Shown here piece after piece: positions 25,281 to 34,020 of a stretch of DNA of 64,000 nt; position 1 is the stretch's first letter, and every line of letters starts with the position of its first letter. The position numbers and the translations under genes were made by a program. Origin of the DNA: Yoonia sp035117555. GTDB taxonomy: Bacteria; Pseudomonadota; Alphaproteobacteria; Rhodobacterales; Rhodobacteraceae. The stretch is from assembly GCF_035117555.1 (NCBI RefSeq), contig NZ_JAYKPK010000008.1, positions 62,001-126,000 on the forward strand, read 5' to 3'. The notes beneath the pieces were generated by a model. It worked only from the letters and a program-made list of their open reading frames with translations, was not told the origin of the DNA and did not search any database.

Positions 25281-26491
25281 CCGCGCAGCAGCGCCATCAT
25301 ATCGGTCGCAGGATTGGTGATGAGCGCGGGATCAGGGCTGCGCCCCGCCTCGATCAGCCTTTTGCCGATCATGTAATTGCGCGGGTCATTCATCGCATCG
25401 ACAGCGAGCAGATCAGCGCCGCGATAATACCAATGCGATTGCACGCCCGGCGCATCGCCAAGGCGGGTGTAAACATCCGTATAGCCGGTGTTCAGCCCCG
25501 CGATCTGCAATTTGCAGTCATATTGATCCGACCAGAACCATGGTTTCGGCTGATAGGGCAGGTCGCGGCCCATGATATTCAGCGCGACAGCCTCTGCCTG
25601 ATCAATCGCATTGCCGACGCTTTCCAGCCGGATGCGATTGCCGTGAAACAGCGTTGATGCACAATCCCCCGCCGCCCAGATATGCGGATCCGAGGTGCGG
25701 CCATAGGCATCGGTCGTGATGCCATTTTCAACATGCAGACCGGCACTGTCGGCAAGGATCGTCGCAGGGGTGATGCCCACGCCGACAATCGCGAAATCCG
25801 CTGCCAGTTCACTGCCATCGGTCAGCCTTGCGCCGGTGACGCGGTCATCGCCCAGCAACCGGTCCAACCCGACACCTTCGCGGATCGTCACGCCATGCGA
25901 CTGGTGCAAGGCGCGGAAATAATCCGATGTCTGCGGTGCCGCGACGCGTTGCAAAATCCGGTCCGCCATCTCGACCAGCGTCACGCGCAAGCCGCGTTTG
26001 GCGGCAACCGCCGCCGCCTCCAGCCCGATATAGCCGCCGCCGATGATCAACACCTGCCGCCCGGCCACCAGTTCCGGGGCCATCGCATCAGCATCTGCCA
26101 GATCGCGCATCGCATGGACCCCGTCGAGCATGCCACCAATTGCCGCAGGCAAGGTTCGCGGATGCGCGCCCGTGGTCAACACAAGCGCGTCATATGGCAC
26201 GATTTCCTCGCCTGTCAGGGTGATGGTCCGGGCGGCGGGATCAATCGCCACCACGCGGGTATCGAGACGCAGCGCAATATCCTGATCAGCGTAAAACTCC
26301 ACAGGCCGCAGATACAGCCGTTCCTGCGCCAGATCGCCCAGCAAATAGGCCTTTGACAGCGGCGGGCGCTGGTAGGGCGGGACATTTTCCGCACCGATCA
26401 GGGTGATCGCCCCGGCAAAGCCTTCGGCGCGCAATTTGGCCACCAGCGATGCGCCAGCCTGCCCGGCACCCACGACCACAACATGCGTCAT
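25277..26491 (-). CDS. FAD-dependent ferredoxin reductase-type oxidoreductase
   Basis: A 404-residue flavoprotein of the rubredoxin/putidaredoxin reductase group. Seen: FAD-binding VVVGAGQAGASL (residues 4-15), PPYQRPPLSK (about 38-47), the NAD(P)H motif IIGGGYIGLEAA around 150, and the second FAD motif IWAAGDCAS near 272. These enzymes pass electrons from NAD(P)H to a ferredoxin that often serves a P450 or dioxygenase; neither partner is nearby. It shares an operon with rsmD. Confidence 0.88.
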   Translation of the reverse strand: MTHVVVVGAGQAGASLVAKLRAEGFAGAITLIGAENVPPYQRPPLSKAYLLGDLAQERLYLRPVEFYADQDIALRLDTRVVAIDPAARTITLTGEEIVPYDALVLTTGAHPRTLPAAIGGMLDGVHAMRDLADADAMAPELVAGRQVLIIGGGYIGLEAAAVAAKRGLRVTLVEMADRILQRVAAPQTSDYFRALHQSHGVTIREGVGLDRLLGDDRVTGARLTDGSELAADFAIVGVGITPATILADSAGLHVENGITTDAYGRTSDPHIWAAGDCASTLFHGNRIRLESVGNAIDQAEAVALNIMGRDLPYQPKPWFWSDQYDCKLQIAGLNTGYTDVYTRLGDAPGVQSHWYYRGADLLAVDAMNDPRNYMIGKRLIEAGRSPDPALITNPATDMMALLRG

Positions 26492-26567
26492 GATATTCCC
26501 CTACTTGTTTTGCGGCACTCTATATGGGAAGCCTTCGGCGACACAACGCGAAGAAGGGGCGATAGCC

Positions 26568-27059
26568 ATGACAATCAAGACAGGCGATACACTACCAGAC
26601 GCGACTTTCCTGCAAATGGGCGACAACGGGCCGGAGCCCGTCACGCTTTCCGACAAGCTGAAAGACCGCAAGGTCGTGATTTTCGGCCTGCCCGGTGCCT
26701 TCACCGGCACCTGCACCACGGCCCATGTGCCAAGCTTTATGAATACGTTTGATGATTTCAAAGCCAAAGGCGTGGATGAAATCATCTGCGTGTCGGTCAA
26801 CGATCCTTTCGTGATGAAAGCCTGGGGCGAAAGCACCGGCGCGACCGCGACCGGCATCACCATGCTGGCCGATCCTGAAAGCACATTCACCACCGCCATC
26901 GGGCTGGATTTCAGCGCCCCGCCGGTCGGTTTCGTGAACCGGTCCAAGCGGTATTCCATGCTTGTTGAAAACGGCGTGGTCATGATCCTGAACGAAGAGG
27001 CAGGGCCGGGACAGTGCGAAATTTCGGCAGGGGAAACCCTGCTGGCGGAATTGAGCTAA
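26568..27059 (+). CDS. peroxiredoxin, Prx5 (AhpC/TSA, hybrid) type
   Basis: A 163-residue thiol peroxidase that reduces hydrogen peroxide and organic peroxides. The peroxidatic Cys49 lies in PGAFTGTCTTAHVP, the Prx5 signature; Cys74 and Cys150 are further candidates for a disulfide partner. Length fits the 160-residue Prx5 class. ATG at 26568 is chosen as the start of the conserved MTIKTGDTLPDATF; the frame is open upstream but that part overlaps the divergent FAD reductase gene. A strong symmetric terminator follows. Confidence 0.93.
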   Translation: MTIKTGDTLPDATFLQMGDNGPEPVTLSDKLKDRKVVIFGLPGAFTGTCTTAHVPSFMNTFDDFKAKGVDEIICVSVNDPFVMKAWGESTGATATGITMLADPESTFTTAIGLDFSAPPVGFVNRSKRYSMLVENGVVMILNEEAGPGQCEISAGETLLAELS

Positions 27060-27065
27060 CAAAGC

Positions 27066-27085
27066 GGGCGGCCAATTGGCCGCCC
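27066..27085. terminator. bidirectional terminator hairpin
   Basis: A perfect 20-base palindrome: GGGCGGCC at 27066-27073 pairs with GGCCGCCC at 27078-27085 around AATT. It is preceded by AAA and followed by ATTTC, and lies between the convergent peroxiredoxin and MscS genes, so it can serve both. Confidence 0.75.
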
Positions 27086-27088
27086 ATT

Positions 27089-27934
27089 TCATTCCGCCAG
27101 ATTGACCACCGTGCGTGTCGGGAACGGGATCTCGATCCCGGCCTTGTCCAGCGCCTCTTTCACCTGCCGCTTCATATCGGCCTGAAACGCGAACAGATCG
27201 CCGCTGGCGCACCAGACCCGCACCAGAAAATCGACCGAGAAATCGCCCAGATTATTCACCTGAATGAACGGGGCCGGTTCTGTCCGCGCCCGTGGGTCGG
27301 CCATAATCGTCTCACGGATCGTCTCCTCGGCCAGTTTCAGATCAGCGCCATAGCCCACGCCAAAGGTCCATTCCGCGCGGCGGCTGTCATAGACCGAATA
27401 ATTGACAATCGTATTGCCCCAGACTTGGGAGTTCGGGATGATCACCTGCACATTCGACAGATTGGCCAGTTCGATGAAATTCAGGTTGATCTCTTTCACC
27501 GTACCCATCTGGCCGTTCACCTCGACAAAATCGCCCAGCTTGATCGGGCGGAAAAACACGATCATCACGCCCGCCGCGATATTGGACAATGTGCCTTGCA
27601 GCGCCAGACCAATCGCCAGACCTGCGGCACCGATAACGGCGATGAAGGATGTCGTCTGTACCCCGAAGGTATTGAGAACAAACAGAAACGCAAAGCCGAT
27701 GATCACATAGCGGATGATATTGCCCAGAAAGCTGAACAAAGTATCGTCCAGATGCCGGTTCATTTGACCGACCCGCACGATCCGCCCGCGCAGCCAGCCG
27801 CCAATGACGAAACCTGCAATCAGAATCACGATGGCGGCAAAGACGCTGCCAAAGATCGCGACCAGAAATTCCAGTGTCAGAAGATCGGCGAGCGTCCTTC
27901 CATTGATGATTTCCGTCGTTAACAGATTTTCCAA
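27089..27934 (-). CDS. small-conductance mechanosensitive channel (MscS family)
   Basis: A protein of about 281 residues. Three N-terminal hydrophobic helices are followed by the pore helix region AIGAAGLAIGLALQGTLSNIAAGV, the Gly/Ala pattern of TM3 in MscS channels, and a soluble beta domain beginning GDFVEVNGQMGTV. It releases solutes on hypo-osmotic shock. The start is inferred: TTG at 27934 lies after GGGGGTTAAA and one base past the phhB stop; the frame is open further upstream (to 28006), but that would overlap phhB by 70 bases. Confidence 0.85.
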   Translation of the reverse strand: MENLLTTEIINGRTLADLLTLEFLVAIFGSVFAAIVILIAGFVIGGWLRGRIVRVGQMNRHLDDTLFSFLGNIIRYVIIGFAFLFVLNTFGVQTTSFIAVIGAAGLAIGLALQGTLSNIAAGVMIVFFRPIKLGDFVEVNGQMGTVKEINLNFIELANLSNVQVIIPNSQVWGNTIVNYSVYDSRRAEWTFGVGYGADLKLAEETIRETIMADPRARTEPAPFIQVNNLGDFSVDFLVRVWCASGDLFAFQADMKRQVKEALDKAGIEIPFPTRTVVNLAE

Positions 27935-27935
27935 T

Positions 27936-28235
27936 TTAACCCCCGGACAGCGCCTCCATCTTGGCGCCCAGTTTGACATCCAGCGCCGACAGACCGCCTG
28001 CATCATGCGTCGTCAGCGTCACATCGACCGTCTTGTAAACGTTCGACCATTCGGGGTGGTGATTCCATTTTTCGGCATAAAGGGCAACCTTTGTCATGAA
28101 ACCAAAGGCTTCGACGAAATTGGCAAAGGTGAATTCCTTGTGAATGGCGTCGCGGCCCTCGACCATGGTCCAGCCTTTGGCCAGCAGCGGCGCAAGGTCG
28201 GCGTCACGTTCGGTCTGTGTCAGTTTCTCGGTCAT
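27936..28235 (-). CDS. phhB: 4a-hydroxytetrahydrobiopterin dehydratase
   Basis: A 99-residue pterin-4a-carbinolamine dehydratase. The signature HHPEW is present around residue 60 with upstream KEFTFANFVEAFGFM and a downstream VDVTLTTHDAGGLS. The enzyme recycles the pterin cofactor of aromatic hydroxylases; no phenylalanine hydroxylase gene is in the window. It overlaps the preceding DUF482 gene by four bases and is followed almost at once by the MscS gene. Confidence 0.92.
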   Translation of the reverse strand: MTEKLTQTERDADLAPLLAKGWTMVEGRDAIHKEFTFANFVEAFGFMTKVALYAEKWNHHPEWSNVYKTVDVTLTTHDAGGLSALDVKLGAKMEALSGG

Positions 28236-29410
28236 TGTTGTTCCTCTCTTTGGGATTTACGGAACGGGCCATAGCTGGTCAGCACCTCGATTTCGTGGTC
28301 TACGGCGTCGCGTTCCGCCTGCAGATAATGCGCCACCGCATCGCGAAAGCCCGCATCGGCGAACCAATGCAGCGAATGCACCGGCACCGGCAGATAGCCC
28401 CGCGCGAGTTTGTGTTCACCCTGCGCGCCCGCCTCGACCCGCGCCATGCCTTGGGCGATGGCAAAGTCGATGGCCTGATAATAGCATAATTCGAAATGCA
28501 GGCAGGCATGGTGTTCGGTGCAGCCCCAGTAGCGACCATATAACGTCTCGCGTCCGATGAAATTCAGCGCGCCCGCAACCGGCCTGCCCTCGCGGATCGC
28601 CAGCACCATCAGGATATCATCCCGCAGATGGTCATGCGCCAGAGCGAAAAACGCCCGTGTCAGGTAAGGCGTGCCCCATTTGCGGTTGCCGGTGTCCTGA
28701 TAGAATTCCCAGAACGCATCCCAATGCGCAGGTTCAATCTGATCCCCGGTCAGCGCCACGATCTGCCCGCCAAAGCCCTGCGCCGTGGCGCGTTCCTTGC
28801 GGATATTCTTGCGCTTGCGGCTGGACAGGTTCGCCAGAAAATCATCGAAACTGGCATAGCCTTCATTGACCCAGTGAAACTGCTGGCCGATCCGGGACTG
28901 CAGGCCCATGTCCTCACCCGCCAGCGCCTCGGCCTCGGTGCAGAAGGTCGCGTGCAGGGATGACAGGTTGTTGTCGGCGGCGATCTGCACCGCGCCCTGG
29001 ATCAGGGCGGACATGCCAATCGCCTCAAATCCCGGTCTGGTCAGAAACCGCCGCCCGGTCGCGGGCGTGAACGGCACCGCGATCTGCAATTTCGGATAAT
29101 AGCGCCCGCCCGCGTTTTCATAGGCATGCGCCCAGTTGTGATCAAAGATATATTCGCCCTGACTATGCCCCTTGGCATAAAGCGGGGCGACGGCAATGAT
29201 CTGCCCATTCTGCTGCGCACTCAGATAGCGCGGCTGCCAGCCGGTGCGGGGGCCCACACTGCCGCTGTCTTCGATGGCTTTGAGAAACCGATGCGTCGTG
29301 AACGGGTCTGTCGGCCGTCCCGGTTCTGGACAGGCGCAGGCATCCCAGTCAGCGGCGCTGATCCCGCTAATGCTGGCATGGGTGGTGATTTCAATCGTCG
29401 CGTCATCCAT
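28232..29410 (-). CDS. GNAT-fold protein, DUF482/COG3146
   Basis: A 392-residue protein of the COG3146 family (peptidogalycan biosynthesis/DUF482), with a FemAB-like double acyltransferase fold. Seen: DPFTTHRFLKAIEDSG near the N-terminus, WVNEGYASFDDFLANLSSRKRKNIRKER in the middle (a recognisable family stretch) and CLHFELCYYQAIDFAI with GAQGEHKLARGY towards the end. Its substrate is not established. It shares an operon with phhB. Confidence 0.82.
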   Translation of the reverse strand: MDDATIEITTHASISGISAADWDACACPEPGRPTDPFTTHRFLKAIEDSGSVGPRTGWQPRYLSAQQNGQIIAVAPLYAKGHSQGEYIFDHNWAHAYENAGGRYYPKLQIAVPFTPATGRRFLTRPGFEAIGMSALIQGAVQIAADNNLSSLHATFCTEAEALAGEDMGLQSRIGQQFHWVNEGYASFDDFLANLSSRKRKNIRKERATAQGFGGQIVALTGDQIEPAHWDAFWEFYQDTGNRKWGTPYLTRAFFALAHDHLRDDILMVLAIREGRPVAGALNFIGRETLYGRYWGCTEHHACLHFELCYYQAIDFAIAQGMARVEAGAQGEHKLARGYLPVPVHSLHWFADAGFRDAVAHYLQAERDAVDHEIEVLTSYGPFRKSQREEQQ

Positions 29411-29441
29411 GCCCTTCTAACTGGACGCTGCGGGGCTGGCG

Positions 29442-30194
29442 TCAAGCAAGATAACCCTCAAACGTCACATTATCCGCGATCTCGCGGGCCTTTGCCTCTG
29501 CCGTGGCAGAACGGATCGTCCAGCACAGGATCGGGGCACCTGATGCCTTGATCTGCGCGACACGGGGACGGTGCAGATCAATCGCTTCATGGCTGATGAA
29601 ACAGGCCCCGACGCGGTCATAATCCGGGATCTCGCGCAGATGATCACGGACGTCGGCGGGCAGTTCCGGCCAGAATCGCGGCTCATAGGCCGAGGTGACC
29701 AGCCCGCGCGGCAGATCGGGCGCGAGTGTCTGACAGGCCGCCATGCTATGCGGATTGAACGACATCAGCGCGACATCGCCCGTGTAATCTACAAGCGCCT
29801 TGCAGGTCGCTTCTTCCAGCGGGCCGACATCGGGGCCCATCGCGCCATCCTGATCCTTGATCTCGATCAGCAGCGGAACCTGCCCTGCAACCAGCGCCAG
29901 CACATCTTCCAAAGTGGGGATCGTGCCTGCATCATCTGTCAGCGCGATCTCTGTCAGATCGGCCCGACTGCGGGCGCGGACGGGCCCGGTCTCGGCGGTC
30001 AGCCGGTCCAGCACGTCATCGTGAAACACGACCGCATGGCCGTCACTGCTCAATTGTACGTCGATTTCGATAGCATAACCGGCGTCAATCGCCGCTTTGA
30101 TCGAGGCGGTGGAATTTTCCACCCGCCCCGCCTTGCGGTCATGCAGGGCGCGGTGAGCGATGGGGCGGGACAGGAAGGATGCAGGCAACATCAT
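29442..30194 (-). CDS. glycerophosphodiester phosphodiesterase
   Basis: A 250-residue GDPD-family TIM barrel. Seen: IAHRALHDRKAGRVENS at the N-terminus with the catalytic His and the conserved E-N, EIDVQLSSDGHAVVFHDDVLDRL with the metal-binding Glu/Asp and the second catalytic His, and LLIEIKD. It would hydrolyse glycerophosphodiesters to glycerol 3-phosphate and an alcohol. There is no signal peptide, so it is cytoplasmic, like UgpQ. Its ATG overlaps the RidA-like stop by four bases. Confidence 0.9.
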   Translation of the reverse strand: MMLPASFLSRPIAHRALHDRKAGRVENSTASIKAAIDAGYAIEIDVQLSSDGHAVVFHDDVLDRLTAETGPVRARSRADLTEIALTDDAGTIPTLEDVLALVAGQVPLLIEIKDQDGAMGPDVGPLEEATCKALVDYTGDVALMSFNPHSMAACQTLAPDLPRGLVTSAYEPRFWPELPADVRDHLREIPDYDRVGACFISHEAIDLHRPRVAQIKASGAPILCWTIRSATAEAKAREIADNVTFEGYLA

Positions 30195-30652
30195 GCGATC
30201 TCGAATATGCCTTCAATTTCGACCGCGACGCCAAAGGGCAGGCTGGCGGCGCTGACAGCAGACCGCGCATGGCGGCCTTTGTCACCCAAAGCGGCGACCA
30301 TGAAATCTGATGCGCCGTTAATCACCTTGGGCTGATCGCCGAAATCAGGCGTCGAATTGACGAAACCCACCAGTTTCACCACCCGCACCAGCCGGTCGAT
30401 ATCGCCACCGCAAGCGGCCTTGAGCTGCGCGAGCAGGCTGATCGCGCAGGCTTTCGCCGCCGCCGCACCCGCCTCTGCATCCAGATCAGCGCCCAGCTTG
30501 CCCTTGATCATGCCATCCGCACCCGCCGAAATCTGGCCCGAGACATGCACCAGATTGCCGGTCTGCACGAAAGGCACGTAATTTGCCGCAGGGGCGGGGG
30601 CATCGGGCAGGGTCACGCCCAGTTCGGCCAGACGGGTTTCGATCACGCTCAT
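30191..30652 (-). CDS. RidA-family (YjgF/UK114) protein
   Basis: A 153-residue protein of the RidA superfamily. Conserved parts include YVPFVQTGNLVHVSGQIS and SAVSAASLPFGVAVEIEGIFEIA. Canonical RidA deaminates reactive enamines made by PLP enzymes. This one is longer than RidA (about 128) and belongs to the YjgF-like subgroup with an extended middle; the conserved Arg of canonical RidA is not clearly present, so deaminase activity is uncertain. ATG at 30652 follows AAGGAGAG. It is coupled to the phosphodiesterase gene downstream. Confidence 0.85.
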   Translation of the reverse strand: MSVIETRLAELGVTLPDAPAPAANYVPFVQTGNLVHVSGQISAGADGMIKGKLGADLDAEAGAAAAKACAISLLAQLKAACGGDIDRLVRVVKLVGFVNSTPDFGDQPKVINGASDFMVAALGDKGRHARSAVSAASLPFGVAVEIEGIFEIA

Positions 30653-30847
30653 GTCACTCTCCTTGGCTGTTTGCGCGGACGCTAGCGGGCAAAGCCGGGC
30701 GGTGCAATCACCCGTCAGGGCCAGCGGGCGGAAAAAACTGCCTGCGGATTGGGCAAGCGCCAACGCGCTGTCACTCTGCCCTTGTCAGCGGTGCGCGGTT
30801 GTGGTCAAGCAGTTGATCTGCGCAGAAACTTGCCGCATGGTTCACAT

Positions 30848-31213
30848 ATGAATAGCTTTTTTCGGTGTCTTGCACCTCTGATCTGCTTGCTGCCGTCAGC
30901 CTTGCTGGCAGGGCCCTATGATGGGGTGTACCGGCAGACGGCCAATGCCGAATGCGCGCTGATCGGCGCGGATGGGGGATCGGTACGGATCGCCTCCGGC
31001 ATCTTTTACGGGGTCCAGACGCAATGCCAGATGACCCGCCCGGTCGATGTGAACGGCATGAATGCGACGCTCTATACAATGGAATGCGCCGCCGAGGGTG
31101 AACAATGGACCGAAAGGGCCATGCTGATGCCCACCCCCGATGGTGAAGGGCTCTATATGATCTGGGACGGCTATGTCTTCGTCTACAGCCTGTGTCCGAA
31201 CGGCGCGCCGTAG
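30848..31213 (+). CDS. small exported protein of unknown function
   Basis: A 121-residue protein with a signal peptide (MNSFFRCLAPLICLLPSALLAGP, cleavage near residue 21). The mature part has five Cys (ECALIGA, TQCQM, MECAAEG, SLCPNGAP and nearby) and no recognised domain; disulfide-stabilised periplasmic folding is likely. The ATG at 30848 begins the signal peptide. The stop codon lies in a GC-rich hairpin (31202-31219) shared with the convergent penicillin-binding protein gene. Confidence 0.65.
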   Translation: MNSFFRCLAPLICLLPSALLAGPYDGVYRQTANAECALIGADGGSVRIASGIFYGVQTQCQMTRPVDVNGMNATLYTMECAAEGEQWTERAMLMPTPDGEGLYMIWDGYVFVYSLCPNGAP

Positions 31214-31224
31214 CGCGCCGCGCC

Positions 31225-33387
31225 TTAATTGGTGTTGTCGCCGTTGATCAGAATGTCCAGCAACTCGATCACGTCATCATCCACGACCTCGCCACCCTGA
31301 CTTTCCAGAATGCCTGCCGGGGCGGCGACTTGCGGCACCATCATCGGCAATGGTGTGGCAATCCGGCCTTCCAGCACACGCACCATGGTTTCACGCCAGA
31401 TTTCGGCAGGCAGACCGCCGCCTGTCACACCGCTGAGCGGCTGGTTGTTGTCATAGCCCATCCAGACGCCGGTGACGTAATCGCCGGTAAAGCCGATGAA
31501 CCAGGCATCGCGTGACGAATTGGTCGTGCCGGTCTTGCCCGCGATTTCCCAGCCGGGGATGCGCGCGCGCCGCCCTGTGCCTTCTTCGACGACTTTGGTC
31601 ATCATCCAGGTCAGCTGGCGGGCCGCCTCTTCGCTGATGATCCGGTCACCGATACCGGCACCCTGCGAATCCATCACGACCTGTTCGTCGCCCTGAATTC
31701 GCAGGTCCAGCAGCCCATAAGGCGTCACTTCGGACCCGCCGTTCAGAATACCGGCATAGGCCCCCGTGATGTTCAGCAGCGTGCTTTCCGACACGCCCAG
31801 CGCCAGCGCCGGACCGACGGCCAGATCACCCTGCAGGCCGAAACCATTGGCGACATTGCGCACGAATTCGCGGCCGACATCCTCGGACAGGACGATGGTC
31901 GGCACGTTGCGGCTTTCGGCCAACGCCTGCACCAGGGTCACCGGACCTTTGAACGTCCGGTCATAGTTTTCCGGGCACCATTCGGGTGACCCGCGCACCC
32001 GCCAGCAGGTGCGGGTATCATTCACCATCGCAAAAGGCGACACGCCAAGGTCAAGCGCCGCCGCATAGATAAACGGCTTGAAGGCCGATCCGGTCTGACG
32101 CAGGGCCTGTGTCGCGCGGTTGAACGCACCCGTGGCGCGCAGATTGCGCCCGCCGACCATGGCGCGCACGGCACCATCTGCCGACATCACCACGATGGCC
32201 GCCTGCGCGTCGGACCCTTCGGCAACCTGATTTTCAAAGACCGATACCAGCGCCTCTTCCGCGGCACTTTGGATACGCTGATCCAATGTGGTGCGGATGA
32301 TCACGTCCTCGGTTGTGTTGCGGGTGAAAAATTCCGGCCCGCTTTCCATCACCCAATCGGCAAAAAAGCCGCCTGATCGCGCCTCTGCCGCGCGTGACAG
32401 GGCCGCAGGATTGGCGATAGCATCGCTAGCCTGTTCGGCGGTCAGATAGCCCTGATCCCGCATCAGACCGATCACAATCGCGGCGCGGGCGCGGGATCTT
32501 TCGATATTCGCTGTGGGGGCCAGCGTCGACGGCGCGACAAGCAGACCGGCCAGCATCGCCGCCTGCGCGGGATTCACCTCTGCCGCTGAAATCCCGAAAT
32601 AGCGCTGCGCCGCGGCTTCGAAGCCACGGCTGCCCGCCCCCAGATAAGCGCGGTTCAGATAGAGCGTCAGGATTTCTTCCTTGGTATAGGCAATCTCCAT
32701 CCCGACAGCATAAAACGCCTCGCGCGCTTTCCGGGCGAGCGAGTTTTCACGGCAATCCGCCTCATAGGCCGCTTCTGACTCCCATGCATTGGGGTCATAT
32801 GGTACGCCAAGACACAGCAATTTGGCGGTCTGCTGGGTGATCGTGGACCCGCCGTTACCGGACAAAGGCCCGCGCCCTTCGTTCAGGTTGATCCGCACCG
32901 CCGAGGCGATACCGCGCGGCGACACCCCCAGATGACTGTAAAACCGCCGGTCTTCGGTCGCGACAACGGCATTATGCAGATGCGGGGATACATTGGTTGC
33001 GGTCACCACACCGCCGAACTGGTCACCGCGCCAGGCGAAAACCTCGCCGGTCAGATCGGCCATCGTGACAGAGCCGCGCGCGCGTTGGTCGATGATCTGT
33101 TCGATCGGGGGCATCTGGGTCGAGAAATAGAACGAAATGCCGCCAACCACGATCGCTGCGACCAGCCCCAGCCGCCATGTGACGGCCCAGATGATGCGGG
33201 CGACAAAGGCGAAAGGCCACAGGATCCAGCCCAGCACACCACGCGGTCTGCCCCGCGCGGGGGCCTGCCTGCGGCGGGACGCCGGTTTCGCAGCGACTTT
33301 CTTCGGCGCTGCCTTTTGTAGGGCTGCTTTGTTCTTATATCGCCTGTCGGCCACCAGCGGTGTCCGTCGTTTATCGTTGCCACTCAT
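31225..33387 (-). CDS. mrcA: class A penicillin-binding protein (PBP1A-like)
   Basis: A 720-residue bifunctional peptidoglycan synthase. A basic cytoplasmic tail (1-50) and one membrane helix (about 70-90) precede the glycosyltransferase domain with catalytic Glu145 (ATEDRRFYSHLG) and GGSTITQQTAKL (179-190). The transpeptidase domain has Ser434 in SxxK (Lys437), SRN (492-494) and KTGT (619-622), all intact. It polymerises and cross-links cell wall in the periplasm. ATG at 33387 is preferred; upstream frame to 33519 lies in the divergent promoter region. The C-terminus lacks the extension seen in some PBP1A proteins. Confidence 0.92.
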   Translation of the reverse strand: MSGNDKRRTPLVADRRYKNKAALQKAAPKKVAAKPASRRRQAPARGRPRGVLGWILWPFAFVARIIWAVTWRLGLVAAIVVGGISFYFSTQMPPIEQIIDQRARGSVTMADLTGEVFAWRGDQFGGVVTATNVSPHLHNAVVATEDRRFYSHLGVSPRGIASAVRINLNEGRGPLSGNGGSTITQQTAKLLCLGVPYDPNAWESEAAYEADCRENSLARKAREAFYAVGMEIAYTKEEILTLYLNRAYLGAGSRGFEAAAQRYFGISAAEVNPAQAAMLAGLLVAPSTLAPTANIERSRARAAIVIGLMRDQGYLTAEQASDAIANPAALSRAAEARSGGFFADWVMESGPEFFTRNTTEDVIIRTTLDQRIQSAAEEALVSVFENQVAEGSDAQAAIVVMSADGAVRAMVGGRNLRATGAFNRATQALRQTGSAFKPFIYAAALDLGVSPFAMVNDTRTCWRVRGSPEWCPENYDRTFKGPVTLVQALAESRNVPTIVLSEDVGREFVRNVANGFGLQGDLAVGPALALGVSESTLLNITGAYAGILNGGSEVTPYGLLDLRIQGDEQVVMDSQGAGIGDRIISEEAARQLTWMMTKVVEEGTGRRARIPGWEIAGKTGTTNSSRDAWFIGFTGDYVTGVWMGYDNNQPLSGVTGGGLPAEIWRETMVRVLEGRIATPLPMMVPQVAAPAGILESQGGEVVDDDVIELLDILINGDNTN

Positions 33388-33494
33388 GATCCGCTCGACT
33401 GTTTGTGCGTTTGTTTTGCGACATCCTAACCGGATCGAAAGCGATTGTAGAGACGGATGAGTCGCTCTGCGCGATTTTTGATCTGCCTGTAAAT

Positions 33495-33529
33495 TGTGCA
33501 GATAGGCTAATTTGTGCAAAAAATGTGCA
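33495..33529. promoter_or_regulatory. three TGTGCA repeats upstream of glnK
   Basis: TGTGCA occurs at 33495-33500, 33513-33518 and 33524-33529 in direct orientation, within the 269-base gap between the divergent PBP1A and glnK genes. The last copy is followed at once by an AT-rich TATACC (33532-33537) that could be a -10 element. A nitrogen regulator is one possible binder, but NtrC sites are inverted GCAC/GTGC repeats, which these are not. Confidence 0.35.
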
Positions 33530-33656
33530 AGTATACCTCTCTGCAGGGGGTCAGAGCATCGGCAAAACCTTGCTCATGCTGCACTGCCGCGTTCTTTGGT
33601 TCCTGCAAGCGGACGCCAGGCTGGGCGGTTTCGCAATCCATTGCGAGGGGAAGAAC

Positions 33657-33995
33657 GTGAAACTCATCATTGCAACAATCAAGCCATTCAAGCTCGAGGA
33701 GGTGCGCGAAGCGCTGACCACCGTGGGCGTGCGCGGCATGATGGTGTCAGAAATCAAGGGGTTCGGATCGCAGTCGGGCCACACCGAAATTTATCGCGGT
33801 GCGGAATATGCGGTCAACTTCGTGCCCAAGGTGAAGCTTGAGATCGTCGTGCCTGACAGCATGGCCGATCAGGTGGTCTCTACCATCGCCACCACCGCCA
33901 AGACCGACAAGATCGGTGACGGCAAGGTTTTCGTGCTCGACGTGGAAAGCGCCCTGCGGGTGCGCACCGGCGAGACCAATGATGACGCGCTGTGA
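33657..33995 (+). CDS. glnK: PII signal-transduction protein
   Basis: A 112-residue PII protein. It begins GTG-AAA (MKLIIATIKPFKL), has Tyr51 in the T-loop (RGAEYAVNF) as the uridylylation site and ends GETNDDAL, as full-length PII proteins do. It senses 2-oxoglutarate and ATP/ADP and plugs the ammonium channel under nitrogen excess. The next gene, 25 bases away, is that channel, so this is GlnK rather than GlnB. GAGGGGA lies before the GTG. Confidence 0.95.
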   Translation: MKLIIATIKPFKLEEVREALTTVGVRGMMVSEIKGFGSQSGHTEIYRGAEYAVNFVPKVKLEIVVPDSMADQVVSTIATTAKTDKIGDGKVFVLDVESALRVRTGETNDDAL

Positions 33996-34020
33996 TCGCG
34001 GCGGAACGAGGGATAAGAAA

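Noticed and set aside
31202..31219. GC-rich hairpin over the stop of the small exported protein
   Set aside because: A 7-pair stem without a T-run between convergent genes; too weak to call as a terminator on its own.
33597..33610. Sigma-54-like site before glnK
   Set aside because: TGG and GC are separated by nine bases where the consensus needs ten, so it does not fit a -24/-12 promoter.
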